DNA of 64,000 nt from Leguminivora glycinivorella (taxonomy: Eukaryota > Arthropoda > Insecta > Lepidoptera > Tortricidae), in NCBI RefSeq assembly GCF_023078275.1, contig NC_062977.1, forward strand, positions 9,259,118-9,323,117, read 5' to 3'. Both the position numbers and the translations under genes were made by a program. Every line of letters starts with the position of its first letter. Within the stretch, counting starts at the first letter, position 1. Below are positions 1-12,786 of this stretch, piece by piece. The notes under the pieces were generated by a model. The model worked only from the letters and a program-made list of their open reading frames with translations. It ran no database searches and was not told where the DNA came from.

Positions 1-3000
1 AATTTCGCAATCTAAGCCACAGGAAAATATCTTAAAATTATCCTGAAAGTTTTGACAACTGACTTGTCTTTAATGCCAATAATTTATTCATTACATGCCC
101 CTATAATGTAAATGAGGATTTCGTATTGTATTTTTTGAAATTATTTTGCTTTTGTGTAAGAATAGCCGGTTATTTAAAGACCAAAGGCATGGGATGCCAG
201 GGAATACTGAATTACTGACTGGACAAAGGCCAAACATTGCTATCTTTAACGCGAACTTTGCGAGGCATGCAATTTTAACTAACAAAGCACAGAATTAGAT
301 TTAGATAGAAGAAACGAGTTCATTTATTTGTATGGCGGCCGAGCGTGTCAGATTTTGTACTGAAGTTGTTACTTGCCTGTGATTTTAAATATGTCTCAGG
401 CCCTTGAGTGTTGATAAGTTTTATGTTGTTGCAATTAAATATCATGTAACGAGGCATTTTTAATGTTTTTGTTGACTTCAACTTAACAAAGTATCCGCCC
501 CTACGGAAGATAAAAAGGCCAAAAACGCAACGGTACGCACGAAAAGGATTAGCGGAATTGTGATCCAGCAAAGTTTTGAGCAGGAAACACGAAAAGCTTT
601 CTGAAGTTTAATTGGAAATGTCTTGTAAAATTGATCGTGACTTCCGAAGTTTACTTTATTTTGCTTTACGAATTGGAAAACCGATCTTGTCGGCTAGCTT
701 TACACAGTTCTGAAATATAATACTTACGTTATTGAACGTTATAACGTTATCCAAGGTTAATAAAAAGTAATACTTAAATTTGTAAAATTCTTTACAATTT
801 TTATCGAAATGGAATTCAAATTCAAGTGTTCGTTTACATTAGGTATAATAGCTTTAGACAAATTAACAATGACATTCATTTTATTCAAGCGGTCGAATCA
901 ATTAGAGTTACTTTTTAAATACTGAGTGCGATTCAATTACAGTCATGGTCGCCGTAAAGTATTCTTCCACTAACAAGGAGTGAGTGATGTTAGGACGTTT
1001 TGTGTCATTAATGACACTTATAGACCGTCTATTATAACATTTTCCACCTGGCATGAGTTCTGTGACACTTGAAAAATTTTCGAATTCCCTACTCAATGCG
1101 TGGTGTTCTAGTGATCGCAAAATATTTTCGAAAAATAATTTGTATTTTGACAAAAAATATATAAAAGCTATACTTATTTCAATATATAGATAGCATTATT
1201 AGTGTATACTAAATAGATTCCAAAAAATAGGAGAGAAAAATATTATTACTTTTATATCGCAATGTTTGAATCGGAAGCCCTTTGTCGGCTCTCAGAAGCG
1301 GAAAACCTTGTATCAACTCACACAAAAATTGATTAACTTTTAAACATATTTTAAAATTAAATGTATCCTAACTCTAATATCGTGTGAACTAATCAACATT
1401 TAAAGTAAAACCCTAACACATAAAATCTGAAACCTATTTCACGGGCCCATAAACGCACCGGATAGCTTCATAATGCAAGTAGGTTATTAAAACATTATCG
1501 CCTCCGCGCCTGAGTGCATCCGTGAACGAGTGGTGCTCCAAAACGCATTACGCCTGCCTTTTGAAACTTACGTACTTACCTACATATACACTGTGCAGCC
1601 ATGCTGAATAAACTTTTGTAAACTAAGGAAAACTGAACCTTATGTCACTGTACAAGTCATAGATTGTAGAAACCACTAGATGACAGGTATGTGACGCCAT
1701 TGTGGCACCACTTGTCCATTACGACATTACCTGATGTCCAGCAGGTGGATATTGAATTTTTGGGGAGAAAAAGCGTTATCTCGAAACTGATTGAAGATCG
1801 AGTAGAGTTATCTGTCTCTAATAGTTTATGATATGGTTTATAAAAGTGTACCTAAAGTATGACATAAAGTTATTTATATCCTTCCTACAAACCTTCTTTA
1901 GATCCTTCATAAAAACCTTCTACATTTTTTATGTCTATGGTACGAGTGACTTTGGCATGTTAAGCTCGTCCCACTTTAACGTAACATAATGGCATAAGAT
2001 GGAAAAAGACGGACGCTATACTCGGACCGGATTCTGTCAATATTGGCCCTGCTCTTCAGCATCATACAAAGCAAATAAGTTCCTGATGTTACATTGAATT
2101 TTTAGTTAAATCACGTAGTAAAGTAAACAGTTAAACACGCCTCTCATATAAAAACATGGTTATATATAACATCGACTTAATGGTCATTTGATTGTGTAAA
2201 CGTTAAAATAAATATAAAACAATGGTAAATATTTTATTTTACGTTGAATTTTAGGCTAGGTACTTCCTTTTTAGTCAAGACAGTTTATTTTTAAGAACCC
2301 ATAAAACGAATTTGAACGATTTGCTAATATGGAGTTCTTATGAAATGGAGTTGGGTGACGTCACGGTCAACTCATTTATTAAATAGAAATTGTTTTTAAA
2401 AATACTTAACTGTTGTCCGTGTTTTTCTTATAATGTTTTACATATTACGTGAATGGTATAAAATATTTTATTTTAGTTGATTTTAGGTACAACTGGTACA
2501 AGCGAGTTCATATTGATCAATCGACTTTGCATTTTAAATAGCTTATTATTAAATAACATAAAAAGTAAGTATTAATTTGTAGATAAGGCAATAAATGAAC
2601 ACAGAGTAACAACCTATGTAGGTCTAAACGGTTAGCTGGCACGTCGCATTCCGATTCCGAAAGATAAGTTTTATTACATTCCCAACACAAAAGAAGGAAT
2701 TACAGCGAACGTGCGCGGTCAAATATTGCCTCTTGGCTTCACAGTGTGGATGTGTTCTCAGTGTTCCTAATGCAATGATATAAAGCATTTATTTTACAAG
2801 TAATAAGCGAACATGTTATTATTGATTAAAAAATAAAAAAGATGCATAAGCTTTCAAAAGGAACATTTGGATTTTAGAGCGATAATACTGCCCTGCCAAG
2901 CCGAGTGGAGATATCTCAAAACCAAATGATTTTGAAAATGGAACTGTCAGTTATAGATACTTAAGTATAAGTTAGCTATGGATTTTCGTTTGAGATATCG

Positions 3001-3107
3001 CTTTTCGGTTTAGGATGGCAGAATACCTACTGGATGTAGGTATTAGTCGGTGTCGATTTATTTTTACGATCACGTCCATGTACCCTAAAAGTGATGTACA
3101 TACAATA
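1..3107. other. Intergenic or intronic DNA, no gene seen
   Basis: AT-rich sequence. The only open frames are short and have no recognisable protein content. A perfect CRE-type octamer TGACGTCA lies at 2356-2363, but nothing around it looks like a promoter. Confidence 0.6.
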
Positions 3108-3345
3108 CAACATACATAAAATCACGCCTGTATCCCATAAAGGGGTAGGCAGAGCTCATGAAACTACTAAAGCTTCAGTGCCACTCTTGGCAAATAAGGG
3201 GTTGAAAGAAAACGAAACTGTGACATTGCAGTGACAGGTTGCCAGCCTCTCGCCTACGCCACAATTTAACCCATATCCCACAGTCGCCTTCTACGTCACC
3301 CACGGGAAGAAAGGGGGTGGTGAAATTCATAACCCGTCACCACAT
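3108..3345 (-). mobile_element. Non-LTR retroposon copy, CACGCC family (longest copy here)
   Basis: The stretch beginning ATCACGCCTGTATCCCATAA is shared with copies at 37144-37284, 56781-56927 and an old one at 8990-9066. The plus-strand left edge carries CATA-type repeats, so the element reads on the minus strand with a (TATG)n tail. The copy at 37 kb is flanked by a 12-bp target duplication, which supports retroposition. This copy extends furthest 5', to about 3342. No coding content is visible, so I cannot say whether it is a SINE or the 3' end of a LINE. Confidence 0.75.
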
Positions 3346-5001
3346 AAGCAAAACTGATGTCCCGTCTGAAATTTCACGGCCTGTAATATAGGTACTATAT
3401 TGAGTAGTTGAAGTCTAATAAAAATTAATCCCTAACCAAAATCCCTAGAGTCCCTAGACTAAGAAAATATGTGTTAGTTGTAAAATGCACCAGACTAATA
3501 TACCTAACTAAAGGTTTATGAGTGCGGACATTTGAGCGCTCCGAGTACTCGTTTACTTAGCTGATAAGTATAGAACATAACTACCTACATCGAAGTATGG
3601 CCAGCTATGAGCCTATTGTGCCTATGCCAACACGAGAATCTTATCTAGCCCATCACCCAATTTCACTGTCAACAATGTCCTATTAGGGAGACAATGCTGG
3701 AGCTGAAACATCTTATGATAAGATTTAAGTCGTGCCCTCTTACTGACGTTAAAATTATAACAGCATAAGTATACAATATTATCTGTAATAATTTCCCTCC
3801 CCACGTAAGTGCTATAACTAGAATAGCAAGTGCTTTAATTTAAAAAAAAAATACTTTATTCATGCCATTTGTAGAATGACTTTTTTGTAACTGTTTACAT
3901 TACTGAAATATTCTTTCCCTAGAGTAAAGTTGCAGTCGGAATTTTATACTTTCGAGGAACTAGTTCTTACTTTTCCATGTTTTAAAAAAAAGCAATAGTT
4001 TTTTCGTAGCAACAACAAAGGAAATCTTTATTGAAATAATTTTAAAGTTGAGAAATGTATAAACTATTCAATGTCCATTCCATTAGATGAGGGACAGAAA
4101 CAGATCGATCGGTATTTATGATTGACGTTAACTGGCAATTGGCTGGGACACGCGACTCGGATGAACGACGCCCGGCCAAAGATTTCAGACCTAGGGACAA
4201 AGCAGTTGATATAATTTAGACTCGCTTGATGGGCCTTGGTGGAAGTTTAACGTGATAGGTTCATGAGACTCAACGCGAATGGTCGCATTCGTGCACAATG
4301 GTGTTAATGACGCCACTGTACTAGCACCATTTTTAGTGCCCGTAAGACACGTCCTTACAAAGTAATATATCTCAATGCGCCCGACGGTTTGATTGGGTAG
4401 CAAATGGAGCTAACTAGAAGCAAGCTGAGATCGTTGCTTCATTTCAATTCAAACTGCTTTTCAATATTGGCTATAAACAGAAATGGGTTTGCATGTAATA
4501 TGAGTTCTACCTTGGCAATGAATTGTACCTACGAACGGCACGTGTAGCTATTCGTATTGAGAAGTCGATACATACATCCTTAATAAGCTAATAATAAACG
4601 TGCGGATTTCTATAGATATTCCAGTTACATCGCCAGTTATGTGTTTAAGTACATAATTAGGTAGAATTATTTTCACAGGGTTACTTTATCTTCCACACAG
4701 CTAGTAAATCGTCACCGTCTTAGTATCAAGGACTAAGAAAGTTCAATTTAAATCGTGTTGGTACAACGAGTATAACCAGTATTGTGACTTCAAGACGTAT
4801 TTTGAATTAATTACCGTCCAATACGCTATCTTCACGCCAGGGTTGCCACGGATTAATAATGGTATACAATAAAATAAATTCTTGCATCGCAATTGTGGAC
4901 TACATACATATTTGAGTAATAATGTACGATTGTATTAATTTCTTTTAATAATAAACTATTCTTATTTTATTCTTATATTCTTATTCTTTGATATAAGATA
5001 A
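3346..5001. other. Unassigned DNA, no gene seen
   Basis: No splice-supported frame, RNA gene or repeat recognised. One poly-A run lies near 3841-3850. Confidence 0.55.
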
Positions 5002-5218
5002 TACACTGAGAAAAAATACAACCAGTTTTCATGTTCGTTCAACAAGTTTTTTGGTTAAAATAGCGCCTACGTGCTCTTTGGTTCAAACAACCAGCTACTT
5101 AATTGTTATTTGAATCGGCAATATATTTGAATCAACAAGTCGATTTTATAAAAACAACCTGACATATATTGTTTTAAACATACGTTTGGCTGATTTAAAC
5201 GGATTTTCTCTCAGTGTA
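5002..5218. mobile_element. MITE with TA target duplication
   Basis: The ends are CACTGAGAAAAAAT on the left and its near-complement ATTTTCTCTCAGTG on the right, each bordered by TA. That is the signature of a Tc1/mariner-type non-autonomous element of about 213 bp. No transposase frame is present. Confidence 0.75.
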
Positions 5219-5557
5219 GAATAGAAAACATTTAACGTCACAACAAAGTAGGTACAAATAAAGACATGCAAACAAAAAACATTATAGACGTTAAAATAGG
5301 ACCCCCACTCAGCAGAATGCCGCGGACATCCGCAACGCTGGTTTTCTGTGGGGACCTGACTTACACTAGGTTAAAAAGATACATAACATATCATATCACA
5401 ATAAATTTCAAGAGTAATCTACAAAACTCCGAATACGAACATCAATATGAATATGATTGTTGGTCATCGTAATCGGGTTTAAAGAAACGTGCAGCAGTTA
5501 ACAGATTTTCTTCAAAAACTAATTTGCTGTAACAGGCTGTAACAGACAAGAAATTAA

Positions 5558-5700
5558 ACATGAAATAAATGTCATATACAAAGAAAAAGTGACCAAGGCC
5601 TCCAAGTGTCCCGAGCTGGACTCGAACCAGCGTCCTCCGTTTACCGGACGGATACCTAAACCGCTCAGCCACCGGCTCGATCACGAAGGCAAGGGTCGAA
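5558..5700 (-). mobile_element. tRNA-derived SINE, family 1, near full length
   Basis: Read on the minus strand, a tRNA-like head carries a pol III A box (TGGCTGAGCGG, 5661-5671) and a perfect B box (GGTTCGAGTCC, 5618-5628). A body and an AT-rich tail follow. The same tail and body occur at 31662-31728. The anticodon-like loop reads CCGGTAA and lacks the normal T before the anticodon, and the acceptor stem does not pair, so this is a SINE head and not a working tRNA gene. It explains the minus-strand open frame over 5442-5708, which is not a protein gene. Confidence 0.82.
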
Positions 5701-5720
5701 AATTCCAAGTATATGACATT

Positions 5721-6760
5721 TTCTATGAAAATAATTTATTTGTTCTTAGAGACAAGAATATTCACAAAGCTGACATGAATTACCAGCAGATTTTTACTAT
5801 GCATTAACCATTATACCTACGCCATTAACCATTATAAAATAAACAACCAACTGAATTCTTGATAGAGTTAAACTTATTTTAAAAGCGAGTAGATATCTCA
5901 AGTTACCTGCTCAGACAGCCTCTTGTTATCCTTCAAAATTGACATAGGTAACTATCTACATAAATTACAAATTCAGAAAATTGTTTAATTTCCTTTTGAT
6001 GTACTTAAATAAAGAATAGTAAGTAGGTAAATATATTCCTCGAATTTCTATGTTGGTAGGGCCCTTCGTAAATAAATAACCGTTAAGGTAAATCCCTAGT
6101 ACGATAATTATTCAGAGCCGGCATAATGTCGAGTGAGCACTATACCCTGTCCCGGCTCGTATCTCCAGACACTCTTCGTGGAATGTTCTATTAATATTTA
6201 TGACCGGAAAATTATCATTAAAAATAGGTTTTGACCGTCCGTAATATTACCGCTCCGCCTCATTCAATATGCCCCTACAAGGGCCCTCCCATTATCTCTC
6301 TTATTAATTTTATTTGGGGATAAAATGAAGTGTAGCGCCCAACACACTTCACTTTTATTGTAACAACGCCAACGTAATGATATGTTACAGTGGCGCGATC
6401 TGATTTTGTTCAAACAAATGTCGAGTGGAGATTGATAAGTCCACGCTGCCTTTCCAGCCTTAACATAATTGAATTATGTCGTGACATTTACTGACTTGTT
6501 TTAGATTTAAAGAAAATTTCATTCGCGGTGATCAATCAATTTGCGTAGTTTACTGCGCACGTCACTTTATGAAACAAAAGCATTTAGATAACATAAATGA
6601 ATGAGGCGAGGCCGTTATTGATGTGAACGACAGATGTATTTCATACGCTTCCGCGCTCGCAGCTCCCGGATAAACTTTACACAACGTGCGTTCTGGCACA
6701 CGTCATAATCAATTTGCTAAGCATATGTATTAAGTGTTGAAATCAAATATTTATCGGCAG
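5721..6760. other. Unassigned DNA, no gene seen
   Basis: No repeat or coding signal recognised up to the GC-rich block that begins near 6760. Confidence 0.5.
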
Positions 6761-6761
6761 T

Positions 6762-6870
6762 TCCCAGGCATGGTGGCCGACCGTTGACCCTTCGCCGGCG
6801 CTGAACTCGCGCGCCGGCTGGACGAGTATGCTTTTCCTATATAAAAAGTTGTGCTTGCATTGCACAGCCA
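6762..6870 (+). promoter_or_regulatory. Candidate TATA-box core promoter
   Basis: A GC-rich block at about 6765-6825, with an imperfect GCCGGCG...CGCGCCGGC inverted repeat, is followed by TATATAAAAA at 6838-6847. Transcription would start near 6868-6875. I see no recognisable coding exon just downstream. An untranslated first exon, or a chance TATA match in AT-rich DNA, are both possible. Confidence 0.35.
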
Positions 6871-7195
6871 TAACAAGTCGGCAACAACAACATATTGCTC
6901 ATTCTCAAGATATCTCCATTTTTTAACTGTTTTTTTTATATATACCTATTTTTATATAATAACGAAACAACTACCTATCATAACGGGTACCCAATACAAT
7001 AGTGTATATAGAAGTAGAGTCATATACACACTGCGTTTAACTATAAAATTATTTGTTATTTAGCATGGTTTAGATACAGGTTATTGATGGCTAATACATA
7101 TAATATAAGTAAGTTAGTGAATCTATATCCAGAAAGGAAGACATAGACGGAAATGCAAAAACATTATTGAAACCGCGCGGTCACACGAAATAAAA

Positions 7196-7751
7196 CCGGC
7201 CAAGAGCGTGTCGGGCCACGCTCAGTGTAGGGTTCCGTAGTTTTTCGTATTTTTCTCAAAAACTACTGAACCTATCAAGTTCAAAATAATTTTCCTAGAA
7301 AGTCTTTATAAAGTTCTACTTTTGTGATTTTTTTCATATTTTTTAAACATATGGTTCAAAAGTTAGAGGGGGGGGACGCACTTTTTTTTCCTTTAGGAGC
7401 GATTATTTCCGAAAATATTAATATTATCAAAAAACGATCTTAGTAAACCCTTATTCATTTTTAAATACCTATCCAACAATATATCACACGTTGGGGTTGG
7501 AATGAAAAAAAATATCAGCCCCCACTTTACATGTAGGGGGGGTACCCTAACAAAACATTTTTTTCCATTTTTTATTTTTGCACTTTGTTGGCGTGATTGA
7601 TATACATATTGGTACCAAATTTCAGCTTTCTAGTGCTTACGGTTACTGAGATTATCCGCGGACGGACGGACGGACGGACGGACGGACGGACGGACGGACA
7701 GACAGACATGGCGAAACTATAAGGGTTCCTAGTTGACTACGGAACCCTAAA
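7196..7751. mobile_element. Interspersed repeat with inverted ends and internal (GGAC)n
   Basis: The left part carries AGGGTTCCGTAGT and the right part its complement ACTACGGAACCCT. Near the right side is a (GGAC)n microsatellite at about 7659-7699, then a short CAGA run. A second copy lies at about 43020-43670 with the same module order. It is non-coding. The inverted ends suggest a DNA-transposon or Helitron-like non-autonomous element, but the class is not certain. Confidence 0.72.
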
Positions 7752-8989
7752 AACTAAAATAAATTTCGGCCTTTTATAAGTACCTAACCATCCAGTTAGC
7801 AAGTAAAAGCATACAAAATGTCCGGAGTTAACCGCTTGAAAGACGACTAGACGAGAGCTTTAATAGCGTCTCACAGTCAGCTAACGAAGCAGCCGCATTA
7901 TCTAGCACTAGAAGCGTATTTTGCTCGTAATTAGGTGCTCACCTACGTTACGCTAGACTAGATGCAATGCAGGTAACTTGGTTATACGTCAGTTTATTAT
8001 AAGATGAAGTAGACTGATATATTACAGCAAGGTCTGAAATGTAATTCAGTAACAATTACAAAGACTTATTGGCACTTTATTTATCCTACACGATTTACAT
8101 AACCTGTTACGTAAAATTAATAGCCTCGTAAACAAAGCGAATCGTCGGTTTCCAGGTTTCTGTCATTTTGCGGTAAAGCCTGGCCGAAATCAGCTTAATA
8201 TAAAAATGGTACGCGACAAAATTAATAGCCCAGCGCTAGCCGTATTCGACGGGTCAGTGATTTGCAGCAGAGATGAGTCAAATTAAATTAAATGTCATAG
8301 CGGGCAATGCACCTTCAGCCGAATGCGATGAATGAATATCGGTATTCTGGCACAGCTACTCATATCCGCCACTCAGCGACGCATTCGCGGCTCGATATCC
8401 ATGCTCCAATATGTCATACGGCGACGTCCTAGCTTTGTATACTCATCGCTTACGCAAGCCCGGGCGAGTAGCGTTCATAAGCTAACCAGTGTAAATTGTA
8501 CTCGAGTTTCATAACAAGTATGTGTAATCGAAGATCTCAATAAACTACAACGATCAGGCTAGAGTCTAGACGCACCTGTCCTGGGTTATCGTTAACATGT
8601 CATCTCTGCAAGATATGTCCCCGTCTCGATCACGGGCATAGCGCGGCGTCGGCGTTCGACAACGACATTAATTGAACGATTTGTCAAACTCGTGTAAACT
8701 ACACGTGGGAACTGAGATTGAGATACGGGATAATGCCGCGCCCCTAGCTAAACACAATTTAAGCATCTACGGCAGATGTTTCATCGTCATATACATATAA
8801 AGGTTGTTTACAAAGCTCTACACGGTGGAATTCCGGGGAGAGAATACGTTATTATAAATAGTTTAACAAGTTAGTTTTGCTAAAGTCACGTTTGAAAACA
8901 AGTAATAAATAGTTTCAAGACATGACGCATTTAAAAAGAACTGCGACTAAAATAGATATTTCTTATTCCGGGACTTGGTGATTTTATGT
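7752..8989. other. Unassigned DNA, no gene seen
   Basis: No repeat family or coding signal recognised. The open frame at 8332-8514 has no recognisable content. Confidence 0.5.
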
Positions 8990-9066
8990 ATGTTATAAAT
9001 TCACGCCAGTATTCCCAAACGGGGTAGCCAAATCACATGAAACTGATAAAGTTTCAGTGCCACCAT
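8990..9066 (-). mobile_element. Old, diverged CACGCC-family fragment
   Basis: The sequence from TTCACGCCAGTATTCCC to the GTTTCAGTGCCACC region matches the family seen at 3108-3345 with several substitutions. It breaks off after about 75 bp, so it is an older or truncated copy. Confidence 0.6.
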
Positions 9067-9231
9067 TAGCTTGGTTACTTTATTATTCCCTATGTATGAT
9101 TTTGAATTAGTATCTCATTATAATACCTTTTCAGTACAGAGGGTGTTTTTTTAGGCACTAGTGCGAGAACGGGTTCATTTCTTGTCAGGTCGAAACGGCG
9201 AAGGGCCATCTGTACCTACTGAAAAACGTTG

Positions 9232-9570
9232 TACGATACACGTGCGAAAAGGAAATTCGTAACGGGAATCGATTTTTTTATTTCGAACGTACGGATTCGC
9301 CGTTCGAAAGTCTGTGGAAAACGACGTAATGCTATTTTTGAAAAAGGACGGCTATAACTTTAAAACTAGTGGTAATGTCCACTCGTTTTCGATTCTGTTA
9401 GTAGAATTTAAATTGCTAGTAGTGGAGATATCATTGAACGAATTTCACGAAATCGAATGTCCGAGATTCAAAAATCGGCCCCCTGGTGTTGATTTAAAAC
9501 ACTCCCTTCGATCATGTTTTCACTTATCGCCACTCGTTTCGAACTTCATTTTTTACACACTTGTATCGTA
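9232..9570. mobile_element. Non-autonomous element with long diverged inverted ends, nested content
   Basis: The left end TACGATACACGTGCGAAAA and the right end CACACTTGTATCGTA are inverted relatives, and the similarity continues inward. The inner right side (about 9450-9486) carries GATTCAAAAATCGGCCCCC, the end motif of the MITE at 35123-35241, so a second element seems nested here and partly decayed. Confidence 0.55.
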
Positions 9571-9636
9571 ATGTATACTATTTCACAAAACCAATATCGT
9601 AATAAAATAAGTTTTAACAAAAAGTTAATTTTTGTT

Positions 9637-9823
9637 ACTTACAGATGTAGTGCAAAAAAAGGGTTTCCTTCGTATTTATCCGGAAACGTTCGTGTTTGTC
9701 ATGCTAGTTCAGTCAATGCCAGTACATCTTGTACTGAGACTGACTGAAATAGCATGACACGTTCGTATACGTTTCCGTAACAATACGAAGGCAAATCTTT
9801 TTGCACTACATCTGTATGTAAGT
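9637..9823. mobile_element. MITE with about 75-bp inverted arms
   Basis: ACTTACAGATGTAGTGCAAA on the left is complementary to the right end (TTTGCACTACATCTGTATGT). The arms continue through GGAAACG/CGTTTCC to an AGTC/GACT centre. Non-coding. Confidence 0.75.
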
Positions 9824-9860
9824 ACAAGCTTTTATCCCCGACTGACGGCAGAATTCTAAG

Positions 9861-10003
9861 GGCCCATTTAGACGGTACAAGAACTCGCATACGAGTTTTA
9901 TTACATTGCGGTATTTGATAGCTGTGCAAAATTGTATGTACCCTCAACATCCCTCAATGTAACTAAAATCGCATGCGAGTTCGCACGCCGTCTAAATCAG
10001 GCC
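9861..10003. mobile_element. MITE, GGCC...GGCC ends
   Basis: The left end GGCCCATTTAGACGG is complementary to the right end CCGTCTAAATCAGGCC. GAACTCGCATACGAG and GCATGCGAGTTCGC form the inner arms. About 143 bp, non-coding. Confidence 0.72.
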
Positions 10004-12606
10004 TAAAAATCACAAATAGGATAAGTTTTTGTTCTTTTGTTACTGAGTTACCTAATACCATCCTCTTCTTATCACTAAATCACCGAGAAGTGGGTCTAAT
10101 TTTAGATTTTACTCATATACCCTTACATTGCAGTTTAAATGAAAACCTGTAAAATAGAACTAAATAACTGTTCGTGAGATGCATATTCGTAATCTAAAGA
10201 TAATCAACACGAGATAGGATAGGGCGATAAGTAAATTACTGGCACATTATCGCGCCAATATGGAGGGTCAGGAGAGCACTCCGGGTCATTAGCTGCGGCC
10301 ACCGTGAGGATAGGCTCCTTAATGGAGTGCCTGGGTTGGAGACGACTTTTGGTTAATGACACGTCTATTGCTATTATCTTTTGTAATCACGGAGTAAATG
10401 TATCGAATATCTAGTCAACAAAAACAATTGTCATATTGATACAGCTACAAACTAATTCTAATGTCCCTTGAACCAGTCCAAAGCACCCGATTTCACCCGA
10501 AGGAATTGTGTTTGTAGGTACTAGGTACTATCGAAATCCACGATAAACGAAAGACGTGTAACTGATTCTGACATCAGTGAATGTACGCTTGAATTGGTCT
10601 ATAATATGTATAAAAATATACGAAAGAATAATAAAAAACTTCAAAGGAACAAATATATGGACTTATTTTTAACTTTTAACAAAAACTCATATTAACTATT
10701 AACGATTCCATTAGTTACATTGTACTTATTTAATTCAATATAGGTACACTGTATTTTTTCAAAAATATTGAATTCCACGTTAAATAACGCAGAAGTTAAA
10801 TTATGCACTTGATAAATTTCTAAATTTAAAATAATAGTTTTATAATTAGTCTCTCAACTATATTATAAACCTACTTCAATTTTAGTTATATTAATTAATT
10901 ATTAATCATAGTTTCAGTTAATCTTGATTGTATATAAAATAAATAAAAAACGGAGAGCCATATTTACAGACATTGCCCAGTTATGCTTAAATAGATTCAA
11001 GGTATCTTTTATCTAGACTTTTATTCAAGAAGCGTGCATCGCAGGTTCGCAAAGAGATGAAATGAAGACGGCATGCAATAAGATTTTTCTTAGTATTCAA
11101 ACAACAATATTCGAGTTCTTGCATATTTACTTACTGCCTGGAATAAACTTTTATCAGTAAATATGTATATACGCTTTCAGAAGTCTTATAAACGCCGAAA
11201 TTTTCAAGTAAATATTTATTTATGAGCTCCTTACATTCGGAGCCCTTTTCAACGACGTGGCTGTTTCTCTACATCGTAAATATCGCCTAAATTTTATCTT
11301 AGACCATTCATTGCCAATAAATAACGCTTTCATCTGACTTAAATGAGGTTTTATAGGAGCTAAAACGCTCGCTGTCAGAGTATTGGTTTGATTAAAACGT
11401 CATTAGTTTAGGTTAACGAGACTTTAATGATTTTATCGGGACGCCTTTTCATAATAAATGAACTGTTGAATATTAGAAAGTGTAAATTAAAGGAACACCT
11501 TGTGTAATTCTCTCTTTGGAACATAGAATTGATTAATTATTAGTTGCACAATTATTACTAGAATAATTTAATCGCTGGTGAAATTAGGGGCTTTAAATAT
11601 AGGTACATTTAAGTGCATTAACTAATGAAACATGTTGAAAGCTCTGATTGAAGGCTTAGTTAAAAAGCCTTTACCGACAAGAGGATCCCAAATATCCCCA
11701 AATAAGCCGTGAAATTCGGGTTGAATCAGTATATTGCCAAAGTTAATTAACATAGAGTCAGCTCCAATGAGCCACGTTGGCTAAAATTCCCTGAAGCGAA
11801 GTAGCATCACATGACCAGTCATCTAATGACCTCTCATTACTTTATATTTGTGATAAATATCGAGCTTCCACTTAAATTGGTTCTCCAGAATCGAATTTTG
11901 CTCTGCAATCCCTTAGCTTGGCCGCATACGATGAAAATAAATGTGAACTAGTTTCGAGAATATCTAATTAACACTGAGTTTCATATGTGCTGCAGTGATA
12001 AGTGACAGTTGTTTCTGGAAAGCGATACCGTTGAATTTAATATACACGCGTACACAAGTTTTCCTCTCACGTCAACTACTACTGAAAATAGCAATCTGCC
12101 TCGCATTTAAAACAAAAGTCATTTTTGTTGATGTAGAAAATACACTCGTCGACAATTTCAGGCTTCGTTGCCGCTCCAAAAGCCAATTCTCGTATGAATG
12201 TGTCGTTTCCAAATATTCTCGTTTTTATGCTTGCAAAATATGCAGAATCAGCACTTCATATAGGTCAGCCGGTAAAATGGGACTTTTCGTAATTATGTTT
12301 TTTTTTTACTTCGTGCGACAACCTCGCCACGTGTCAAGTGACGTAAATTAAATATAGGTACAATTTTGGCGAGCAATTAACTATTTGATGATATGACGGA
12401 TATATGAAATTATATTTTTTTAAACTAAAGCTGTCAGCTGTTTGGCTCTACTCAATAGAATTAAATCTCTGATATAAAATCATAAAAAATATATATACAT
12501 AGTTATTACTTAGATAATGCAAATAAACTCTATTAGTTCTTTGAAACCCCTAGAAGACACTTGATCTCTCTCGTCTCCACTTACCACTTGGAATTATTTC
12601 CTACTA
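10004..12606. other. Unassigned DNA, no gene seen
   Basis: The 118-codon frame at 11995-12351 has AT-rich, unrecognisable content and no splice or family support, so I do not call it. No clear repeats. Confidence 0.5.
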
Positions 12607-12786
12607 ATACTAACTTTTGCCCGCGGCTTCCCACGCGTTACAAAGAGACAAAAAGTAGCCTATATCACTCTCCATCCCTTCAACTATCACCACTTAAAAA
12701 ATCACGTCAATTCGTCGCTCTGTTTTGCAAGACGGAAAAACAAACAGATACACACTTTTTCCCATTTATAATATTGGTATGGATTA
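12607..12786 (+). mobile_element. Interspersed retroelement tail, TTTTGCCCGCGGCTT family, diverged copy
   Basis: The copy runs from CTAACTTTTGCCCGCGGCTT to TATAATATTGGTATGGA. Related copies lie at 42424-42606, 44645-44826 and, on the other strand, 51121-51314. Shared modules in order are a GAGACAAAAAGTAGCC block, CATCCCTTCAACTA, a pyrimidine/ACAAACAGA block and a final TATAATATTRGTATGG. It looks like a SINE or a LINE 3' end; no coding content. Confidence 0.72.

Noticed and set aside
2356..2363. CRE site TGACGTCA as evidence for a promoter
   Set aside because: An isolated octamer with no other core-promoter signals nearby.
5589..5700. A tRNA gene in the minus strand (tRNA-Thr-like loop)
   Set aside because: The B box is perfect, but T33 is missing, the acceptor stem does not pair, and the same body and tail occur in another copy. 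It is a SINE head.
11995..12351. A 118-codon plus-strand frame
   Set aside because: Composition is like the flanks, there is no domain or splice support, and nothing is recognisable.
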